Below, in pieces: positions 59,275 through 64,000 of a DNA stretch of 64,000 bases. The notes beneath the pieces were generated by a model. The model was not told the origin of the DNA. It worked only from the letters and a program-made list of their open reading frames with translations, and ran no database searches. The position numbers were made by a program, and so were the translations under genes. This DNA comes from Prauserella endophytica (GTDB lineage: Bacteria; Actinomycetota; Actinomycetes; Mycobacteriales; Pseudonocardiaceae). The stretch is from assembly GCF_005146945.1 (NCBI RefSeq), contig NZ_SWMS01000018.1, positions 1 to 64,000 of the forward strand, in the 5' to 3' direction. How positions within the stretch are numbered: the first letter of the stretch is position 1; every line of letters begins with the position of its first letter.

Positions 59275-61434
59275 CTACTTGACGCCCGCGGCGTCCATGC
59301 CGCGCATCTCCTTCTTCAGCTCGGCGATCTCATCACGCAGCCGGGCGGCCAGCTCGAACTGCAGATCGCGTGCGGCCTGCATCATCTGGTCGGTCATCTG
59401 CTGGATGAGGTCGGCCAGCTCCGCGCGCGGCATCGTGCTGACGTCGCGATCGGTGAGCACACCCGAGCTGCGCACGCGGTCGCCCTGCTCCGGCTTCTTG
59501 CCGCGCGACGCGTTGCGCCCCGAGCCACCGACCGCGATGCCCTCCTCGGAGTCCTCGGCCTCGGTGTAGACCCGGTCGAGGATGTCGGCGATCTTCTTGC
59601 GCAATGGCTGCGGGTCGAGGCCCCGCTCCTTGTTGTACGCGATCTGCTTCTCGCGCCTGCGGTTGGTCTCGTCGATCGCGTACCGCATCGAGTCGGTGAT
59701 CGAGTCGGCGTACATGTGCACCTGGCCCGACACGTTCCGCGCGGCGCGGCCGATCGTCTGGATCAGCGACGTCCCGCTGCGCAGGAAGCCCTCCTTGTCC
59801 GCGTCGAGGATCGCCACGAGCGACACCTCGGGCAGGTCGAGCCCCTCCCGCAGGAGGTTGATGCCGACGAGCACGTCGAAGTCGCCGGAGCGCAGCTGCC
59901 GCAGCAGCTCCACCCGGCGCAGGGTGTCGACCTCGGAGTGCAGGTACCGGACCCGGATGCCGAGCTCCAGCAGGTAATCGGTGAGGTCCTCGGCCATCTT
60001 CTTGGTCAGCGTGGTGACGAGCACGCGCTCGTCCTTCTCGGCCCGGGTACGGATCTCGTGGACCAGGTCGTCGATCTGGCCCTCGGTCGGCTTGACGACC
60101 ACCTCGGGGTCGACCAGCCCGGTCGGACGGATGACCTGCTCGACGAACTCGCCGCCGGCCTGGCCCATCTCGTACGGTCCCGGCGTAGCCGAGAGGTACA
60201 CCGTCTGCCCGATGCGGTCGGAGAACTCCTCCCAGGTCAGCGGCCGGTTGTCCAGCGCGCTGGGCAGCCGGAACCCGTGCTCGACGAGCGTGCGCTTGCG
60301 GGAGGCGTCGCCCTCGTACATGCCACCGATCTGCGGCACCGTCTGGTGCGACTCGTCGATGACGAGCAGGAAGTCGTCGGGGAAGTAGTCGAGCAGCGTG
60401 GCCGGAGCCGAACCGGCCGGGCGGCCGTCGACGTGCCGCGAGTAGTTCTCGATGCCGGAGCAGAACCCGACCTGACGCATCATCTCGATGTCGTAGCTCG
60501 TGCGCATGCGCAGGCGCTGCGCCTCCAGCAGCCTGCCCTGCTTCTCCAGCTTCGCGAGCTGTTCCTCGAGCTCCGCCTCGATGCCCTGGATGGCCTTCTC
60601 CATCCGTTCGGGGCCCGCGACGTAGTGGGTGGCCGGGAAGATCCGTACCTCGCCGACCTCGCTGACGATGTCGCCGGTGAGCGGGTGCAGGTAGTACAGC
60701 TTGTCGATCTCGTCGCCGAAGAACTCCACGCGGATCGCGAGCTCCTCGTACGCCGGGATGATCTCGACGGTGTCGCCGCGCACCCGGAACGTGCCGCGCG
60801 CGAACGCGAGGTCGTTGCGCGTGTACTGCACGTCAACCAGCGCCCGCAGGAACGTGTCGCGCTCCACCTCCTGCCCGACCTCCAGCTTCGCCGAGCGGTC
60901 GAGGTACGACTGCGGGGTGCCGAGACCGTAGATGCACGACACGCTGGCCACCACGATGACGTCGCGCCGCGACAGCAGGTTCATCGTCGCGGAGTGCCGC
61001 AACCGCTCCACGTCGTCGTTGATCGACGAGTCCTTCTCGATGTAGGTGTCGGTCTGCGGAACGTAGGCTTCCGGCTGGTAGTAGTCGTAGTAGCTGACGA
61101 AGTACTCGACCGCGTTGTTCGGGAACAGCTCCCTCAGCTCGTTGGCCAGCTGCGCCGCGAGCGTCTTGTTCGGCGCCATCACCAGTGTCGGCCGCTGCAC
61201 CCGCTCGATCAGCCACGCCGTGGTGGCCGACTTGCCGGTACCCGTGGCGCCAAGCAGCACGACGTCCTTCTCGCCTGCCTTCAGCCTGCGTTCGAGCTCG
61301 TCGATGGCCGCGGGCTGGTCGCCTGCGGGCCGGTAGTCGCTGACCACCTCGAACCGGCCGTCCGACCGCGGGATCTCGGAGACGGGCCGGAACTCGGAAT
61401 GCGCCAGCACGGGGTGTTCGGTTGCGAAAGCCAC
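59275..61434 (-). CDS. uvrB: Excinuclease ABC subunit B
   Basis: Helicase-like damage verification subunit of nucleotide excision repair. The 719-residue protein has Walker [11 protein letters not shown] (near 62), the [12 protein letters not shown] beta-hairpin region (near 110), DESH box, helicase motifs [11 protein letters not shown] and QTIGRAARN, and a C-terminal UVR motif domain (about 675-712; [21 protein letters not shown]). The start is the GTG of VAFATEHPV with GGGGA upstream. About 27 kb away from uvrA on the same strand. Confidence 0.98.
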   Translation of the reverse strand: MAFATEHPVLAHSEFRPVSEIPRSDGRFEVVSDYRPAGDQPAAIDELERRLKAGEKDVVLLGATGTGKSATTAWLIERVQRPTLVMAPNKTLAAQLANELRELFPNNAVEYFVSYYDYYQPEAYVPQTDTYIEKDSSINDDVERLRHSATMNLLSRRDVIVVASVSCIYGLGTPQSYLDRSAKLEVGQEVERDTFLRALVDVQYTRNDLAFARGTFRVRGDTVEIIPAYEELAIRVEFFGDEIDKLYYLHPLTGDIVSEVGEVRIFPATHYVAGPERMEKAIQGIEAELEEQLAKLEKQGRLLEAQRLRMRTSYDIEMMRQVGFCSGIENYSRHVDGRPAGSAPATLLDYFPDDFLLVIDESHQTVPQIGGMYEGDASRKRTLVEHGFRLPSALDNRPLTWEEFSDRIGQTVYLSATPGPYEMGQAGGEFVEQVIRPTGLVDPEVVVKPTEGQIDDLVHEIRTRAEKDERVLVTTLTKKMAEDLTDYLLELGIRVRYLHSEVDTLRRVELLRQLRSGDFDVLVGINLLREGLDLPEVSLVAILDADKEGFLRSGTSLIQTIGRAARNVSGQVHMYADSITDSMRYAIDETNRRREKQIAYNKERGLDPQPLRKKIADILDRVYTEAEDSEEGIAVGGSGRNASRGKKPEQGDRVRSSGVLTDRDVSTMPRAELADLIQQMTDQMMQAARDLQFELAARLRDEIAELKKEMRGMDAAGVK

Positions 61435-61489
61435 GTTCCCCAGGGTAAGCGCAGCCACCGACAATTCCCGCCCGGCGGCGGAGAACCCG

Positions 61490-61759
61490 CTAGGAGGCGC
61501 GGACCAGCCTGGGCGGCAGGTTGCGCGCCGACACCGCGAGGCACGTCTCGCACGGCATGCCGGTGAAGCCGGAAAGCAGCTCGGCCTGGCCGGGCAGGAT
61601 CTCCTCGCCGCAGAGGGCGGCCAGCTCGCGGGGCGGTGTGCCGAGGGCCGGGTCCGGTGCGGGCACCAGGTGACACACGCGTCTGGTCTCGCCGACGACA
61701 CCGCGCCGCAGGCGGACGACCATCACCGCTTCACCTGGTTCTTGCACTACGGACCCCAT
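61490..61759 (-). CDS. Small Cys-containing hypothetical protein
   Basis: An 89-residue protein with spaced cysteines and a histidine that could bind a metal: [24 protein letters not shown] and [16 protein letters not shown] recognise it only as a conserved actinobacterial hypothetical. The ATG at 61759 lies six bases after TACTCT (61771-61766), supporting a leaderless start; the Met at 61723 is an alternative. It lies 55 bases upstream of uvrB on the same strand. Confidence 0.6.
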   Translation of the reverse strand: MGSVVQEPGEAVMVVRLRRGVVGETRRVCHLVPAPDPALGTPPRELAALCGEEILPGQAELLSGFTGMPCETCLAVSARNLPPRLVRAS

Positions 61760-61883
61760 ATCAGAAGAGTAGGGGCTCGCCAGGGCTGACGCTTCGTGCC
61801 ACCCGACCAATGATCGCCGACACGACTGGTCCGGCAGACCGAAGAAGTGTCTCACGACGGGCCTGCCCTTCCTGCCCGGATCT

Positions 61884-61991
61884 GCAGTGAAGGCCACCAT
61901 GCCTGCGCCCACCCGTCTCCCCCCACCACCCAAACGGAGACGCTGCGCGCCGCTGTGTTCGATTCCACGCAGTGAAGGTGGCCTTCACTGC
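61884..61991. repeat. Dispersed palindromic repeat, copy 2
   Basis: GCAGTGAAGGCCACC at 61884-61898 pairs with its complement at 61977-61991, the same 15-bp arms as in the copy at 41819-41879. The right part again forms the compact palindrome with arms GCAGTGAAGG and CCTTCACTGC around TGG (61969-61991), and both copies share TGCCTGCG after the left arm and ACGCAGTG before the right. Here the middle is 78 bases, not 23. It lies in the intergenic space after the PucR-type gene. Confidence 0.85.
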
Positions 61992-62014
61992 GGGCGATGC
62001 CGGGGCGAGGAGGA

Positions 62015-63274
62015 TCATGAGCGGCGGGGCAGGACGGCGGCGCCGAGCCGGTGGCACAGGTTGAGGGCGAGCTCGACGTCGAGCCGGTTGTCCGTGACGG
62101 GCCTGCCGAGCAGCTCCACGGCCTTGCGCACGCGGTACTGCACCGAGTTCTTGTGCATCAGCAGCCGCGCCGCGGCGGCGGTGTAGCTGCTGCCCGTGGC
62201 GAGGAAGACCCGCAGCGTCTCCCGCAGTCGTTCGTGCTGGTCGTCGTCAACCGCGAGCCCCCTCAGGGTGTCCTCGACCCACATCCGCGCCGCCGAAAGG
62301 TCCGACGCCATCAGCGCGAACGCGCCGACGTCACGGAACGCTAGTACCCGTTCACAGCCCTTGCCCGCGGCCACCGCGAGCGCGTGCACGCGCGCGGCCT
62401 GCCGGTGGGTCCGCCGGAACCCGTCGAGGTCGCGGCCAGGGTCGCCCACCGCGAGACGCACGTCGGCGTCACCCGCGATCGCCCGCTCCAGCGCCTCCGC
62501 GGTGGGCACCTCCGGCTCCCTGACCGGCAGCCACACCCACGCGCACAGCTCGTCGTTGGGCACGAACAGCGGCCGCGCGTCGCGCGCGAGCTGCTCGGCG
62601 AACCGGCCTGCCAGCGCCTCCAGCCCGCCCAGCGGGTCGATCGGGTGCGCGTTGTCGGGGTACCAGACCACGAGGCCGACGTGGTTGCCGCGCAGCCGGT
62701 AGCCGAGCGCGGCCTCGCTGGCGCCGATGTCAAGGCCGTCCTCGTCCAGCAGGGCGCGCACCCGTGCCGCCCGCACCGCGCTGCGGTTGAGCAGCCAGTT
62801 GTCGCGCTCCTCCTCGTAGGCGGTGACGACCTGCTGGGTGACGCGGTCAATGAACGTGAACGCGCCGGACAGCGCGTCGCGCATGGCGACGCCGAGCACG
62901 TCCACCTCGCGGATCTGCCGGATGCCCTCGTCGATCGCCTGCTCCAGCACCTCCATCTGCCCGAGGTAGTAGGCGCGGATCAGGTCCACCACCGGGGTGC
63001 CGCGCTGCGCGAGGCGGCGAGCGTACTCGAGCGCGGCGGCGGGTGCCTCGACGCGGGCCGGGTCGATGCCGTGCATGAAGATGCGCACCGCGGTGTCGAT
63101 GTTCTGGTAGACGCTCGCGGAGAGCAGGCTCACCATGCCCTCGTCGTCGTGCACGAGGTGCGGCAGCTCCCGTTCGTAGAGGCTCACCAGCTCGGCCGTG
63201 ACCTCCGCGGCACGCTCGTTGAGCGCCGCGGCGATCCGCGAGAGCCTCTCCGAGTGGCCGGCCGCGTCCTCCAC
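62015..63274 (-). CDS. PucR/CdaR-family transcriptional regulator
   Basis: The 419-residue regulator has an N-terminal all-helical RsbRD-like or unknown sensor (about 1-165), a GGDEF-like central domain (about 180-300) and the C-terminal PucR helix-turn-helix (about 355-412; LRETLRVFLATGSSYTAAAARLLMHKNSVQYRVRKAVELLG). These regulators often control purine or amino-acid catabolism. Start is GTG six bases after TAGAGT (63286-63281), so it is probably leaderless. No target operon is adjacent. Confidence 0.9.
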   Translation of the reverse strand: MEDAAGHSERLSRIAAALNERAAEVTAELVSLYERELPHLVHDDEGMVSLLSASVYQNIDTAVRIFMHGIDPARVEAPAAALEYARRLAQRGTPVVDLIRAYYLGQMEVLEQAIDEGIRQIREVDVLGVAMRDALSGAFTFIDRVTQQVVTAYEEERDNWLLNRSAVRAARVRALLDEDGLDIGASEAALGYRLRGNHVGLVVWYPDNAHPIDPLGGLEALAGRFAEQLARDARPLFVPNDELCAWVWLPVREPEVPTAEALERAIAGDADVRLAVGDPGRDLDGFRRTHRQAARVHALAVAAGKGCERVLAFRDVGAFALMASDLSAARMWVEDTLRGLAVDDDQHERLRETLRVFLATGSSYTAAAARLLMHKNSVQYRVRKAVELLGRPVTDNRLDVELALNLCHRLGAAVLPRRS

Positions 63275-63331
63275 GTGATCACTCTAGGGTGTTCGCTCGC
63301 CCTGTGGGAGCGAACCCCGCAAGATGGCAGC

Positions 63332-63850
63332 ATGCATCCGCCGAAGCGTGAGAGGTTCGACGTCGCCGCACGCACCAACACCGATCCGAAGGGGATCGTC
63401 CGGGAGGTGGAGGAGTACCGCCGGACGCCGTTCGGCCTCTACCTGGCCCGCCCCACGCCCGGCCGCGAGCAGTTCCACTACCTCGAGTCGTGGCTGCTGC
63501 CCGCGCTCGGCTTGCGCGTGACCGACTTCTGGTTCAGTCCGGGGCACGAACGCGACCAGGACTTCTACCTCGACGTGGTGAGCATCGAGACCGAGGGCGA
63601 CACGTGGCTGGTCACCGACCTCTACCTCGACCTGGTGCTGCGCAACGGCAAGGGGGTCGAGGTGCTCGACACCGACGAGCTGCTCGCGGCGGTCGCGGGC
63701 GGCATCGTGCCGCGGGGGCAGGCGTGCCGCGCGCTGGAAACCACCTACGCGACCGTCGACGCGCTCGCCAGCCACGGCTACGACCTCGCGCGCTGGTTGT
63801 CCACTGTGGACATCTCGCTGACCTGGCGGCGGCATCCACCGAACGGTTGA
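63332..63850 (+). CDS. DUF402 domain protein
   Basis: A 172-residue protein with the DUF402 core: FDVAARTNTDPKGIVREVEEYRRTPFGLYLARP, then FYLDVVSIETEGDTWLVTDLYLDLVL and VLDTDELLAAV. Structurally characterised relatives (FomD-like, nucleoside diphosphate phosphatases) carry a metal site in the conserved DxxLDLxL-type strand. The specific substrate is unknown. It is divergent from the PucR-type gene (57-bp gap). Confidence 0.85.
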   Translation: MHPPKRERFDVAARTNTDPKGIVREVEEYRRTPFGLYLARPTPGREQFHYLESWLLPALGLRVTDFWFSPGHERDQDFYLDVVSIETEGDTWLVTDLYLDLVLRNGKGVEVLDTDELLAAVAGGIVPRGQACRALETTYATVDALASHGYDLARWLSTVDISLTWRRHPPNG

Positions 63851-63913
63851 TGCCGGCTGCGCCTGTGGGTGGACCGGGGTATGGCCGCCGGGACGATCCG
63901 GACAGCGCCCTTA

Positions 63914-63928
63914 CCAAGCGATGCTTGG
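63914..63928 (+). promoter_or_regulatory. Palindrome before the ABC ATPase gene, possible operator
   Basis: CCAAGC-GAT-GCTTGG is a perfect 6-bp inverted repeat with a 3-bp centre, ending three bases before the ATG at 63932. The position is that of a repressor site over the start of transcription or translation, of the type used by TetR or PadR repressors. No regulator gene is within the window. Confidence 0.5.
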
Positions 63929-63931
63929 CCC

Positions 63932-64000
63932 ATGCCCATCATCGACGTGCAGAACCTGCACAAGCGCTACGGCGACAAGGTCGCCGTCGAGGACGTCTCG
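63932..64000 (+). CDS. ABC transporter ATP-binding protein, N-terminus (cut by the window end)
   Basis: The first 23 codons, PIIDVQNLHKRYGDKVAVEDVS after Met, match the start of ABC ATPases just before the Walker A motif. The rest lies to the right. Type of transporter cannot be told. Confidence 0.85.
   Translation, partial: MPIIDVQNLHKRYGDKVAVEDVS

Overview
The window is high-GC, densely coded DNA from an actinomycete, most likely a member of the Pseudonocardiaceae (Amycolatopsis/Saccharomonospora/Prauserella-like). This rests on codon use, the mpg-tyrS-rrn and argCJBDFRGH gene orders, a full-length geosmin synthase and many leaderless promoters. The exact genus cannot be fixed from the sequence alone. 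No tRNA gene, CRISPR array, transposase or prophage gene was seen.

Layout. 1-690: the 5' end of a 16S rRNA gene on the minus strand, with its leader and promoter region. 692-11142: one minus-strand block holding the complete arginine operon argCJBDFRGH, then mpg and tyrS; a promoter overlapped by an ARG box starts it. 11312-12252: alkD and an 18-bp minisatellite. 12260-18168: translation genes infC-rpmI-rplT, a TrmH-type rRNA methyltransferase and pheS-pheT. 18454-25331: a DUF1844 gene, then a divergent catabolic locus: kinase, IclR regulator and RidA on one side; PLP deaminase/aldolase, D-aminoacylase-type amidohydrolase and GntP permease on the other. 25336-29135: a CitA/DcuS-type two-component system beside a dctA transporter. 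29272-34652: an SRPBCC protein, uvrA, an acyltransferase and a metallo-beta-lactamase-fold hydrolase. 34746-35402: a decayed vapBC module. 35412-39510: geosmin synthase, a secreted M14 carboxypeptidase and a PPOX-fold protein. 39582-43351: ArsR plus a four-domain SRPBCC protein, a FetB-like permease and a phosphatase. 43543-47873: a 2-oxoacid dehydrogenase E2 and a fused E1 with a divergent AraC regulator. 47921-52185: a terpenoid-cyclase-like protein, a Xre-RES toxin-antitoxin pair and an S9 peptidase. 52223-53430: a TerC-family protein behind a manganese riboswitch. 53578-57437: an exporter whose ATPase is fused to an extracellular alpha/beta hydrolase, plus its permease. 57447-64000: enoyl-CoA hydratase, two VOC proteins, uvrB, a PucR regulator, a DUF402 protein and the start of an ABC ATPase.

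The most interesting hypothesis is that the divergent locus at 18815-25331 degrades oxidised chitin monomers: N-acetyl-D-glucosaminate is imported (GntP), deacetylated (amidohydrolase), deaminated to 2-keto-3-deoxygluconate (PLP enzyme with RidA) and phosphorylated by a KdgK-like kinase, under an IclR regulator with two operator-like palindromes 21 bp apart. Other points of interest are a Mn riboswitch that competes directly for the Shine-Dalgarno sequence, a hydrolase tethered to an ABC ATPase, a quadruple SRPBCC fusion and a recurrent leaderless promoter architecture.
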